The notes under the pieces are model-generated. The model saw only the letters and a program-made list of their open reading frames with translations, was not told the DNA's origin and did no database searches. The position numbers and the translations under genes were made by a program. 64,000 nt of DNA from Paracoccus ravus (GTDB lineage Bacteria; Pseudomonadota; Alphaproteobacteria; Rhodobacterales; Rhodobacteraceae), in the NCBI RefSeq assembly GCF_004522175.1, contig NZ_SDEB01000008.1, positions 89,361-153,360 on the forward strand, written 5' to 3'. Positions within the stretch are counted from its first letter, which is position 1. The number at the start of each line of letters is the position of its first letter. Shown here piece after piece: positions 54,001-62,924 of the stretch.

Positions 54001-57000
54001 CTATGAAATGCTTCTGGCCTCGCTGGTCGCGCAGGATCGCGTGCCGCAGCACATCCTGCATCTGTGGTCGGTAACCGAGGGCGAGACATTCCGCCCCGGT
54101 TCCAGCCTGCTCAATTCCTGGCTCGAGCGCGGCTACTTCAGCCTGCTGCATCTGGCGCAGGCGCTGGGTTCGGAACTGCCCGAGGCCCGGCTGGATCTGG
54201 TCGCCTTTTGCAATGACGCGGTGAGCATCGGCGCGGAACCGGCCTCGTCGCCGGAAAAGGTGACGGCTGCGGGGCCGATACGGGTGCTTCCCCGCGAGAT
54301 GCCCAATGTCTCGGCGCGGCTTGTCGATCTCCGGCTGCCTTCACGCAAGGCAGGCCGTTCGGAGCTGGTCGAGCAGATGCTGCTCGAATGCCTTGCGCCT
54401 GCAAGCGATGCATTTGTCGCATGGCGGGAGGGGCGCCGGCTTGCCCAGAGGCTGGAGGCCGTCAGTTTGGCCGAAGACAGCCTGTCCGGCCTTCCGGTGG
54501 GTGGGGCCTGCCTGATCACAGGAGGTTTCGGCGGCATCGGTCAGGCCATCGCGCGTGAACTGGCGCAGAAAGGCGGCGCGCGACTGGCCTTGACCACACG
54601 CGGCCCGGTCGATGATCCGCGTGTCACAGCCGCGCTGCGCCAGCTTCGCGCGCTGGGGGCCGAGGTTTTGCCGATCCGCGCGGATGTGACCAGTCCCGAG
54701 GACATGGCGCGGGCCGTCGCAGAAGTCAGACAGTGCTTCGGGAGCCTCGATCTGATCCTGCACGCGGCGGGACTGGTGCGCGACGGGCTGATCGCGGGCA
54801 AGAGCGACGATGACAGTTGGGATGTGCTGGCTCCGAAACTACTCGGGGGGCGCGCGCTGGTCGAAGCGCTGGCGGATCAGCCTGTGGCGATGACGGTGCT
54901 GTTTTCATCGACCTCGACAGTGATCGCGCCAGCCGGGCAGGCCGATTATGTCGCGGCGAACGAATATCTGAACGCTCTGGCGCGCTCGGCCCCACGCGGC
55001 CTGGGCCGGGTGATCGCGGTCAATTGGGGGGTCTGGGCAGATACCGGCATGGCCGCCCGCGCGCTGGGCCTTGAAGACGCGGAGGCACTGGGCGAGCCGG
55101 TCGGCCAGCCTTTGCTCGATGAGGCGATGCCGATGCCGGGCGGGCGCGAGTTCCGCACCGTCCTGACCCCCGACAACTGGATCATCGGCGGCCATCGCAC
55201 CGCGCGGGGGCAGGCGCTGATGCCCGGCACCGGATGGGTCGAGATGATCGCTGAGGCCGCCTGCAGCACGGGACTGGCCCTGCCGCTTGAGATCCGCGAC
55301 CTCGAATTCCATCGGCCCGGTTTGGTCGAGGACCGCTTGCTGGTGACGACGCGCATTCAGCCCGAAGGCGACGCGATGCGCGTGCACATCCTTGACGATC
55401 CGCAGGGCGAGGCGAATGTCACCGCGCTCGTTCTGCCCTTCGAGCCTGCGCCTCTCCGGCCGCTGTCGCGGCCAGAGGCATGGGATCAGGACGGGCAGGG
55501 GGCCGCGCTGGCATCGGCACAGGAAGGGCAGATGCAGTTCGGCCCGCGCTGGAAGGTGCTGCGCCGCTGCCGTCTTGCCGGGGATGAGGGACTGGCCGAG
55601 CTTGCGCTTGCCCCCGAGTTTCTGGCCGAACCCGCCCAAGGATGGCTGACCCATCCCGCGCTTCTCGATATCGCGACGGGCTGGGCAATGGCGCTGATCC
55701 GGGGCTGGTCGCCGGATCATCTCTGGGTGCCGATGGGATACCGTTCCATCCGCATCCTCCAGCCGCTGCCCGCGCAGGTGCTGAGCCGGGTCCGCAATGC
55801 AGGCGAGAACAGCGATGCCCGCGGCATGGCCCAATTCGACATCACGCTGGCCGCGCCCGATGGCACGGTCTGCGTCGAGATCAGCGGCTTCTCGCTGCGC
55901 AAGCTCGAGGGCGCGATCGCCGCACGCCCCGCGGGGCGGAGCCGTCCCGCGCGCAGCCTTTCGCCAGCCGAGCGGCGGTTGCATCACAATATCAGCCAGG
56001 GCATTCCCGGGGCGATCGGACCGGCGATGTTGTCGCGGGCGATCTCGACGGGATTGTCGCAGGTCTATGTCTCGTCCCTCGCGCTGCCCGCCCTGATGGC
56101 CGAGGCCGGACGCGTCGAGACGCCCGCCCCGTCGGATGGCGGCTTCGAACGCCCGGATCTGGACAGCGATTTCGTCGCGCCGACGCCGGGCACTCAGGCG
56201 GAACTGGCCGAGATCTGGTCCGAGCTTCTGGGCATCGCAAAGGTCGGCGCGGCGGACAGTTTCTTCGACCTGGGCGGGCATTCGCTGATCGCCGTGAGGA
56301 TGTTCAGCCAGTTGCGCAAGAAATTCGCGCTCGACCTGCCGATCTCGACCCTGTTCGAGGCCCCGACCATCGCCGAGCTTGCTGCCCTGATCGAGGAGCG
56401 GACCGGCCCGCGCGAGGTCAGCGCAGACAATGTCCGGACGCTGCCGGGCCAAGATCGGCCGCGCTATCGTTTCCTGGTCGATATGGGGGGGCGCGGCGAC
56501 GGAACGCCTTTCTTCATGGTCGCGGGCATGTTCGGCAATGTGATGAACCTGCGGCAATTGGCTCAGCGTCTGGGGCCGGACCGGCGCTTCTGGGGTATTC
56601 AGGCGCGCGGCCTTTTGGGCGAGGATGCGCCGCATGACAGCTTTGCCGATGCGGCGCGCGACTACATTGCGGAAATGCGGCAGGTGCAGCCGCAGGGGCC
56701 ATATCTGATCGGGGGGTTCTCGGGCGGCGGGCTCACCGCCTATGAAATGGCGCGCCAGTTGCGCGATGCGGGCGAAGAGGTCGCGATGCTGGTGCTGCTC
56801 GACACGCCTCTGCCGCTGCGCGAGCCGCTGAGCCGGCGCGACCGGCTGCTGATCCGCCTGGGCGAGATGCGCGAGGGCGGATTTGGATTTTTCCGGGCAT
56901 GGGTGGAAAACCGGCTGCGCTACGAGATCGCTCGTCGTCGCAAGGCCCAGGCGCTCGAGGCCGGGGCACCGGCCGCCGAGGGGGCGTTCCACGATCTTGC

Positions 57001-57316
57001 GATCGAGGCGGCCTTCCTGTCATGGTTGCCGGGACTGCAGGTCACGCGCTGGGATGGTCCGGTCGCGATGTTCCGCCCGCCGCTCGATCCGCGCTGGAAG
57101 GTCTCGGGCGGGCGGCATGTCACCACGGGGCGGGAATATCTGCTGGCGGATAATGGCTGGACGCCCTGGATGCCGGATCTGCAGGTGATCGAAGTGCCGG
57201 GGGATCACGATTCCATGGTGCTGGAACCGAATGTGAGGCGCATGGCCACTGCGCTGCGCGATCTGCTGCGCGAGGCGGATGCCGCGCCCGCGGCGGATAT
57301 GCGGGCAGCGGAATAA
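51035..57316 (+). CDS. Type I polyketide synthase, KS-AT-KR-DH-ACP-TE
   Basis: A 2093-residue single-module megasynthase. KS (~10-440): C184 in TACSTS, H320 in HGTGT, H362 in NIGHLD. AT (~538-840): S634 in GHSMGE, H732 in an IAAHS motif, neither the usual malonyl HAFH nor methylmalonyl YASH. KR: structural part ~890-1110, NADPH site GGFGGIG (1163-1169), Tyr1305 in DYVAANEYL. DH (~1370-1640): H1387 in GGHRTARGQALMPGTG and D1545 in HPALLDIATG. ACP: S1750 in LGGHSL. TE (~1815-2075): S1896 in GFSGGG, H2058 in GDHD. It can thus add, reduce, dehydrate and release one unit; no ER or methyltransferase. The DH after the KR is unusual. Needs the PPTase encoded downstream. Confidence 0.95.
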   Translation: MAFDVSKLSDTAIAIVGMAAQLPGASGVSEYWDNLCRGVESIQRVTQEDLVARGEARARLCDPNYVPAAAILDQFDGFDAEFFGLSPKEAAIMDPQHRKFLETCWHALEDAAHSPEGFGRPIGIWAGCGMGSYFYWNVCSNRDLVEGVGHFLLRHTGNDKDFLSTRVSHVFDLTGPSVNVQTACSTSLVAIHMACQSLISGECDMALAGGVTIELPHGIGYLYKENEILSPDGHCHAFDHRAQGTVFGSGAAVVVLRRLKDAVADGDHIWAVIKGSAINNDGASKASYLAPSVEGQAQAVAEALVMAGVSSDGIGYVECHGTGTALGDPIEVAALNQAYARVSEGGRQGPCRIGSVKTNIGHLDTAAGGAGLIKTALALHHGQIPPSLGYEAPNPAIDFAGGPFEVNDRLADWPLPGLRRAGVNSLGVGGTNAHAVLEEPPLQPASEASDWPFQILAVSGRSKAALDANGAALAGWLAQNPQADLADVSHTLINGRRHFDRRRVLVAHDAAEAAALLAAPDPRLVFDHQPVAEDAEAVFMLPGGGAQYAGMARGLYETEPVFREWMDRGLDHLAQAHGTDLRGFWLPEPGDEAEADRRLLQPSLQLPLLMITEYALAQLWIGWGVRPTALIGHSMGENTAACIAGVMSFEDCIGLVRLRGLLMDRVPAGGMLSVPLAPEEFAAEMGDLDLAAVNGPGLSVVSGPDAALDAFAARLAAREVECQRIAISIAAHSRLLDDVLPEFRAYLASIRLNPPQIPIISNRTGQPLTVAEATSPDYWTAHLRGTIRFADGLSHLAQQGERVYLEVGPGRAMQAMAKAHPALSANQVISTLRHRDHQTPDDAWFVAALARFWACGGRIDWDQIWGDARRRRLSLPGYAFQRKRHFIERVAQVSHATDPDLARIENPAEWGWRPAWKLAAPAVEIGPAGPVAPSVQNWLIFADETGLGEDIAACLTALGQTVSLVQIADSFADRGAGRFTLPLESDREGYEMLLASLVAQDRVPQHILHLWSVTEGETFRPGSSLLNSWLERGYFSLLHLAQALGSELPEARLDLVAFCNDAVSIGAEPASSPEKVTAAGPIRVLPREMPNVSARLVDLRLPSRKAGRSELVEQMLLECLAPASDAFVAWREGRRLAQRLEAVSLAEDSLSGLPVGGACLITGGFGGIGQAIARELAQKGGARLALTTRGPVDDPRVTAALRQLRALGAEVLPIRADVTSPEDMARAVAEVRQCFGSLDLILHAAGLVRDGLIAGKSDDDSWDVLAPKLLGGRALVEALADQPVAMTVLFSSTSTVIAPAGQADYVAANEYLNALARSAPRGLGRVIAVNWGVWADTGMAARALGLEDAEALGEPVGQPLLDEAMPMPGGREFRTVLTPDNWIIGGHRTARGQALMPGTGWVEMIAEAACSTGLALPLEIRDLEFHRPGLVEDRLLVTTRIQPEGDAMRVHILDDPQGEANVTALVLPFEPAPLRPLSRPEAWDQDGQGAALASAQEGQMQFGPRWKVLRRCRLAGDEGLAELALAPEFLAEPAQGWLTHPALLDIATGWAMALIRGWSPDHLWVPMGYRSIRILQPLPAQVLSRVRNAGENSDARGMAQFDITLAAPDGTVCVEISGFSLRKLEGAIAARPAGRSRPARSLSPAERRLHHNISQGIPGAIGPAMLSRAISTGLSQVYVSSLALPALMAEAGRVETPAPSDGGFERPDLDSDFVAPTPGTQAELAEIWSELLGIAKVGAADSFFDLGGHSLIAVRMFSQLRKKFALDLPISTLFEAPTIAELAALIEERTGPREVSADNVRTLPGQDRPRYRFLVDMGGRGDGTPFFMVAGMFGNVMNLRQLAQRLGPDRRFWGIQARGLLGEDAPHDSFADAARDYIAEMRQVQPQGPYLIGGFSGGGLTAYEMARQLRDAGEEVAMLVLLDTPLPLREPLSRRDRLLIRLGEMREGGFGFFRAWVENRLRYEIARRRKAQALEAGAPAAEGAFHDLAIEAAFLSWLPGLQVTRWDGPVAMFRPPLDPRWKVSGGRHVTTGREYLLADNGWTPWMPDLQVIEVPGDHDSMVLEPNVRRMATALRDLLREADAAPAADMRAAE

Positions 57317-57327
57317 GGGGCGTGACG

Positions 57328-58317
57328 ATGACGCCCAGCAATCCGCTCGTGCAGGTCGTCGTGCTGAATTGGCGCACTGCCGAACTGACCCTTGCAGCGG
57401 CCGAGGCAGCGCTGCGCGAAATCGAGGGTCTGGCCGGCGGCGTCACCATCGTCGACAATGATTCAGGTGACGGCTCCTTTGAGCATGTCCTGACCGAGGC
57501 GCGGCGGCGCGGCTGGCTCGCCCAGCATCGCCTCGCCGTGGTGCAATCGGGTTGGAATGGCGGCTTCGGCGCGGGCAACAATCACGGCATCCGCCAGGGC
57601 CTGCCCGATGGGCAGAGGCCCGATCTGGTCTATCTGCTGAATTCGGACGCGATTCCCCAGCCCGGCGCGATCCGCGCCTTGGTCGATCGCCTGGCGCGCC
57701 ATCCCGAGGCCGGAATTGCCTGTTCGCGCCTGCGTGGCCCTGATGGCGCACCGCATCAGACCGCATTTCGCTTTCCCAGCCCGGCGGGAGAGTTCGAAGC
57801 CGCCAGCCGCACCGGCCCGATCACCCGGCTTTTGCGTGACAAGGTCATCGCGCTGCCCCAGCCGGGCACATCCTGCCGTGTCGACTGGTCCGCTGGAGCC
57901 TCGATGATGATCCGCAGGGATCTTCTGGACCGCATCGGCATGTTCGACGAGGGCTTTTTCCTTTATTTCGAGGAAACCGATCTGTGCCGTCGCGCGGCGG
58001 CGGTCGGGGCCGAGACCCATTATGTCGTCGAAAGCGAGGTCGAGCATATCGGCTCGGCCAGCACCGGGATGAAGACCTGGCGGCGCGTTCCCGATTACTG
58101 GTACGATTCCCGCCGCCGCTATTTCGAAAAGCATCACGGCCGCGCGGGCGCGCTCTGGGCCACGCTGGCATCGCTTTCCGGAGAGGGCCTATGGGCGCTG
58201 CGCTGTCTGATCCAGCGCCGTGCAAGCGAGGTCCCGCCCGGCCATGCGCGGCAATTGGCGCGACATGCCTTGCGCCGTCAGCCCCTGCCATTCCATGTCG
58301 AAAAGGGTAAGCCATGA
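57328..58317 (+). CDS. GT2-family glycosyltransferase (rhamnosyltransferase-like)
   Basis: A 329-residue GT-A fold glycosyltransferase. It opens VQVVVLNWRTAELT, has the nucleotide-site Asp in TIVDNDSGDGS, WNGGFGAGNNHGI, the metal motif LLNSDAIPQPGAI, and the acceptor/base region FDEGFFLYFEETDLCRRA, as in WbbL/RfbF rhamnosyltransferases. ATG 57328 is preferred (aagggg 7 bases upstream) over GTG 57322. It lies 11 bases after the PKS gene and overlaps the NRPS gene by 4 bases, which points to glycosylation of the pathway product. Confidence 0.93.
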   Translation: MTPSNPLVQVVVLNWRTAELTLAAAEAALREIEGLAGGVTIVDNDSGDGSFEHVLTEARRRGWLAQHRLAVVQSGWNGGFGAGNNHGIRQGLPDGQRPDLVYLLNSDAIPQPGAIRALVDRLARHPEAGIACSRLRGPDGAPHQTAFRFPSPAGEFEAASRTGPITRLLRDKVIALPQPGTSCRVDWSAGASMMIRRDLLDRIGMFDEGFFLYFEETDLCRRAAAVGAETHYVVESEVEHIGSASTGMKTWRRVPDYWYDSRRRYFEKHHGRAGALWATLASLSGEGLWALRCLIQRRASEVPPGHARQLARHALRRQPLPFHVEKGKP

Positions 58318-61300
58318 CGCAGTTCTCGGCGATCATCATTGGCAATGAGCTGCTCATGCGCCATGCTGCGGAAACCCTGATGCAGCGCGGGCATCGCATC
58401 CTGGCGGTTGTGACGCGCAATCCCGATCTGGCCGGCTGGGCCTCTGCCGCGGGCCTTGCCGTCGAGGATCAGGACGCCGCGATGCCTGCGGATGCGCCGC
58501 GGGCGGATTGGCTCTTCAGCGTGGCGAATCTTTCGATCCTTCGCCCCGAGATGCTGGCGCGGGGCCTGCGCGGCGCGATCAATTTCCACGACGGGCCGCT
58601 GCCCCGGCTTGCCGGTCTCAATGCGCCGGTCTGGGCCATTATCGCGCAAGAGCCGCAGCATGGCGTGACCTGGCACATGATCGAAGGCGGCGTCGATGAG
58701 GGCGATATCCTTGCGCAGCAGGTCTTTGAAATCCGGCCCGACGACACCGCCCTGACCCTGAATGCACGCTGCTTTGCCCGGGGCGCGGAAAGCTTTGCCG
58801 AGGTTGTGGCGCAGCTTGAAGGCCCCGGCCCGCAGCGTCTGGCGCAGGATCTGTCGCAACGCAGCTATTGCGGTCGGGACAAGCGCCCAGACGCGGCGGG
58901 CGTGCTGGACCTCACGCGCCCCGCGGCAGAGATCGCGGCGCTGCTGCGCGGGCTGAATCATGGCGATTACTGGAACCCGTTGACCGCGCCGAAGCTGGCG
59001 CTCGGTGAGGGGCGCTTTGCAACGGTCGGGCGTTTCGACGGCATCGTCTCGGGCGTGGGGGTTCCGGGAAGCGTGCTGGCGCAGGAGGGCGCGAACATCA
59101 CCGTCGCTGCCGGGGATGGCGCGCTGCGCCTGCGGCTCGCGGGCAGCGTTCCGCCCCTTGGCAATGCGCTGCCCTTGCTGGACGAGGAGGCAAGGCAGGA
59201 CCTGTCGGCGCTCGCGCAGTCCGCCGCGCGGCATGATCCGTGGTGGCGCGGGCGTCTGTCACGCATGGAGCCCGCCGTGATCCCGGGCGAGGCCTCGGGC
59301 CGGATCGAGCGTCTTGCGCTGATGCCCGGCGTCACGCCGGAGCGGATCGCGCTGGCGGTTGCGCTGCTCGCGCGTCTGGCCGGGCAAAGGCAATTCGACC
59401 TTGCGCTGTGCGAGAAGGATCTGCCCGACCATGCCCTTGTGGGGTCCTGGCAGCCGCTTCGCGTCGCGCTGGAGCGCGGAATGCGACTGGGCGACCTGTC
59501 GGGCCAGATCCTGACGTCGCGTGCCGAGACCGCCGCCCATGGTTATTTCATGGCGGATCTCTTGCTACGGGCGCCCGAATTGCGCGACGCCGCAAGGCCC
59601 GATCTGGGGATCAACCTGCGTGAGACAGGGCCGATCGAGGGCATCGCCCTGACCATTGCGCTGACCCCCGAGGGTGCCGCGCTGTTCCATGATCCGGCCC
59701 GCATCCTGCCCGCGCAGGCGGCGCGTCTGGCACGGGCGATGGATGCGGGGCTTGCCGTCAGCGCGGATATGGCCCTGCGCGACATCTCGCTGCTTGATGC
59801 GACAGAATTGCAGGATTTGCTGGTCGTTCGCAACGATACCGTCGTGGATGCCCGGCTCGATTGCATCCATGATCTGATCTCGGAGAAAATGGCCGAAGAG
59901 CCAGAGGCGCTGGCGCTGGTCTTCGAGGATCACAGCCTGACGCGGGGCCAGCTTGAGCGCGCCGCGAATGCGCTGGCGGCGCGGCTGGTCCGGATGGGGG
60001 TGGGGCCGGATCAGCCGGTCGGTCTCTTTGCCCGACGCTCGCCGGAACTGGTGATCGGCGCGCTGGCGATCTGGAAGGCGGGCGGCGCTTATGTGCCGCT
60101 GGATCCCGATTACCCGGCGGATCGCATCGCGCTTTATCTCGAGGACAGCGCCGCGCCGATCATTCTGGTGCAAGAGGGCTTGCAGGATCGGCTGCCCGCG
60201 CATCAGGCGCAGGTGGTGACGATCCCGACCGATCTGCCGGGCGGCATGGTCGCCCCGCCCGTAGCCTCGGCCCGGCCCGAAAATCTGGCCTATCTGATCT
60301 ATACATCGGGATCGACCGGCCGACCCAAGGGCGTCATGGTCGAACATCGCAATGTCGCGAATTTCTTCGCCGGAATGGATGCCGTCATTCCGCATGGGCC
60401 GGGGGATGCCTGGCTTGCGGTCACCAGCCTGTCCTTTGACATCTCGGTGCTGGAAATCTTCTGGTCGCTGGCGCGCGGGCTGAAACTGGTCATCGCGGGC
60501 GAGGAATCGCGGCTCGCGGTTTCAAATGCCACGCCCGCCATGCCGCGTCCCGAGCGCCACGGGGGCATGGCGTTCAGCCTGTTCTACTGGGGCAATGACG
60601 ACGGAGAGGGGCCGAAGAAATATCAGCTTCTACTGGATGGGGCACGCTTTGCCGATGAGAACGGCTTTGTCGCGCTCTGGACGCCAGAGCGGCATTTCCA
60701 TGCCTTTGGCGGCCCCTATCCGAACCCGGCGGTCTCGGGCGCGGCGGTTGCGGCGGTGACGCGAAACATCGCCGTCCGGGCAGGAAGCTGCGTCCTGCCG
60801 CTGCACCATCCGGCCCGTGTCGCCGAGGAATGGGCGGTGATCGACAATCTGACCGGCGGGCGGGCAGGGCTTGCCATTGCCTCGGGCTGGCAGCCGGATG
60901 ATTTCGTGCTGCGGCCCGAAAACGCCCCGCCGAACAACAAGTCCCGCATGATCGAAGGCATCGACCAGCTGCGCCGCCTGTGGCGGGGCGAAAGCGTTGC
61001 GTTCCCCCGCGCGGATGGCAGCAGTTTCGCGGTGGTGACCCAACCCCGGCCCGTGCAGCGGGAAGTGCCGCTGTGGATGACGGTGGCGGGCAACCCCGAC
61101 ACATGGGTCGAGGCAGGGCGGCTGGGCATGAATGTGCTGACGCATCTCTTGGGCCAGAGCATCGACACGGTCGAGGCCCGTATCAAGGACTATCACGCCG
61201 CATTGCGCGCGGCCGGCCATGATCCCGCCAGTTTCACCGTCACCCTTATGCTGCATACCTGCCTGGCTGCGGATCGCGAAACCGCGCGCGAGATCGCCCG

Positions 61301-62924
61301 CGAGCCGATGAAAAACTACCTGCGCAGCGCGGCGGCGCTGGTCAAGCAATATGCCTGGGATTTCCCGGCCTTCCGGCGTCCGGCGGGGATGACCAACCCG
61401 ATGGCGATCGATCTCGGCAGCCTGTCCGAAGAGGAAATGGACGGCATTCTCGAATTTGCCTTCCTGCGCTATTTCGAGGATTCCGGTCTTTTCGGCTCGC
61501 TCGACGACGCCATTGCACGGATCGAGCAGTTGCAGCGGATCGGGGTGGGCGAGGTCGCCTGCCTGATCGATTACGGAATCGCGCCGGCGCAGGTGGTCGA
61601 AAGCTTTCCGCTGCTCGCGCGGCTGCGTGCCGAGGGGAATCCGCAGGCCGATGCGCCCGCCGAAGGGGATTTTTCGATCGCGGCGCAAATCAAGCGCTGG
61701 AATGTGACGCATCTGCAATGCACGCCCAGCATGGCGCGAGTGCTGGTCTCTGATCCGAATGTTGCGCAGGCCATGACGGGGCTGAAATGCGTGATGCTGG
61801 GCGGCGAGGCGCTGCCGCCGGCTTTGCTCGCGGATCTGCGGGGGGTAACCTCGGGGCGCATCCTGAACATGTATGGTCCGACCGAAACGACGATCTGGTC
61901 CACCGTGGCCGATGTCACGCGGGCATCCGATGTCACGCTGGGCCGCGCCATCGCCAATACCCAGATCTATGTGCTGGACGCCGAAGGCGGACCCGTCCCG
62001 CCCGGGGCGCAGGGCGAGCTTTGGATCGGCGGACATGGCGTGACGCGCGGTTATTGGCGGCGCGAGGATCTGACCGGACAGGCCTTTCGCCCCGATCCTT
62101 TCGTTCCGGCCGAACGGGCCGCCCCCTGGGGCGCGCGCATCTACCGGACCGGCGATCTCGTGCGCTGGCGCGAGGATGGCGGGCTTGATTATCTCGGCCG
62201 CGCCGATCACCAGGTCAAGCTGCGCGGCTTCCGCATCGAACTGGGCGAGATCGAGGCGGCGCTGGGAGCGCAGCCCGGGATACGCGAGGCCGTGGCCCTG
62301 GTGCGCGAGGACAGTCCCGGAGACAAACGGCTGGTGGCCTATGTCACCGGCGAGGCGGATCTTCGCGAAACGCAGCTGCGGGAGGCGTTGGTCGGGACCC
62401 TGCCGGCGCATATGGTTCCCGGCCGCATCATCCGGCTGGAGCGCATGCCGCTGACGCCGAACCGCAAGATCGACCGCAAGCAGCTTCCTGCACCCTCCGC
62501 CGCTCTTTCGGCGGCAGCGCCCGCGCCGGTCATCGAGACCGCCGCGGCCGCCCCGGTCGCTTCGCCGACCGGGGATCTGGCGCGCACGGTCCAGGATCTG
62601 TGGTGCGAGACACTGGGACTGGGACAGATTTCCCCACGCGATAATTTCTTTGCCCTGGGCGGGCATTCCCTGCTGGCGATTCAGTTGCATCGGACGCTGC
62701 GCGACCGCCTCGCGTTGGCGCGGCTGGGAGTCACGGATATTTTCCGCTTTCCGGTGTTCGCGGATTTCCTGCGCCATGTCGCAAGCCTGGCGCCACAATC
62801 CGCCCCATCGGTGTCGCCACCCCCCGTGGCACCGATCCCCCCCGCCGAGATGGTGCTGCCGGATGGCAATGACGCATTGGCGCGCCGGCGTGCGTTGCGG
62901 GCCCAGCTGCGCGGCGGCAGATGA
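58314..62924 (+). CDS. Formyltransferase-NRPS with luciferase-like monooxygenase inserted in the adenylation domain (FT-A[LLM]-T)
   Basis: A 1536-residue enzyme. Residues ~1-215: formyltransferase, catalytic N90-x-H92 in INFHDGPLPR and D128 in GGVDEGD; ~215-310 resembles a formyltransferase C-terminal domain; ~325-505 resembles the C-terminal lobe of a condensation domain with no HHxxxDG. Adenylation ~515-1390: YTSGSTG (~663-669), D709 in SFDIS, then an ~355-residue luciferase-like FMN monooxygenase (752-1108), then NMYGPTETT (1185-), YRTGDL (1277-) and NRKIDR (K1385). Carrier domain with S1452 in LGGHSLL. No TE. This is the MupA/Atu3671-type LLM known from a few NRPSs. By eye the specificity residues read D-I-L-H-M-G-M-I-W-K, close to the glycine code DILQLGLIWK. 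Overlaps both neighbours. Confidence 0.93.
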   Translation: MTQFSAIIIGNELLMRHAAETLMQRGHRILAVVTRNPDLAGWASAAGLAVEDQDAAMPADAPRADWLFSVANLSILRPEMLARGLRGAINFHDGPLPRLAGLNAPVWAIIAQEPQHGVTWHMIEGGVDEGDILAQQVFEIRPDDTALTLNARCFARGAESFAEVVAQLEGPGPQRLAQDLSQRSYCGRDKRPDAAGVLDLTRPAAEIAALLRGLNHGDYWNPLTAPKLALGEGRFATVGRFDGIVSGVGVPGSVLAQEGANITVAAGDGALRLRLAGSVPPLGNALPLLDEEARQDLSALAQSAARHDPWWRGRLSRMEPAVIPGEASGRIERLALMPGVTPERIALAVALLARLAGQRQFDLALCEKDLPDHALVGSWQPLRVALERGMRLGDLSGQILTSRAETAAHGYFMADLLLRAPELRDAARPDLGINLRETGPIEGIALTIALTPEGAALFHDPARILPAQAARLARAMDAGLAVSADMALRDISLLDATELQDLLVVRNDTVVDARLDCIHDLISEKMAEEPEALALVFEDHSLTRGQLERAANALAARLVRMGVGPDQPVGLFARRSPELVIGALAIWKAGGAYVPLDPDYPADRIALYLEDSAAPIILVQEGLQDRLPAHQAQVVTIPTDLPGGMVAPPVASARPENLAYLIYTSGSTGRPKGVMVEHRNVANFFAGMDAVIPHGPGDAWLAVTSLSFDISVLEIFWSLARGLKLVIAGEESRLAVSNATPAMPRPERHGGMAFSLFYWGNDDGEGPKKYQLLLDGARFADENGFVALWTPERHFHAFGGPYPNPAVSGAAVAAVTRNIAVRAGSCVLPLHHPARVAEEWAVIDNLTGGRAGLAIASGWQPDDFVLRPENAPPNNKSRMIEGIDQLRRLWRGESVAFPRADGSSFAVVTQPRPVQREVPLWMTVAGNPDTWVEAGRLGMNVLTHLLGQSIDTVEARIKDYHAALRAAGHDPASFTVTLMLHTCLAADRETAREIAREPMKNYLRSAAALVKQYAWDFPAFRRPAGMTNPMAIDLGSLSEEEMDGILEFAFLRYFEDSGLFGSLDDAIARIEQLQRIGVGEVACLIDYGIAPAQVVESFPLLARLRAEGNPQADAPAEGDFSIAAQIKRWNVTHLQCTPSMARVLVSDPNVAQAMTGLKCVMLGGEALPPALLADLRGVTSGRILNMYGPTETTIWSTVADVTRASDVTLGRAIANTQIYVLDAEGGPVPPGAQGELWIGGHGVTRGYWRREDLTGQAFRPDPFVPAERAAPWGARIYRTGDLVRWREDGGLDYLGRADHQVKLRGFRIELGEIEAALGAQPGIREAVALVREDSPGDKRLVAYVTGEADLRETQLREALVGTLPAHMVPGRIIRLERMPLTPNRKIDRKQLPAPSAALSAAAPAPVIETAAAAPVASPTGDLARTVQDLWCETLGLGQISPRDNFFALGGHSLLAIQLHRTLRDRLALARLGVTDIFRFPVFADFLRHVASLAPQSAPSVSPPPVAPIPPAEMVLPDGNDALARRRALRAQLRGGR

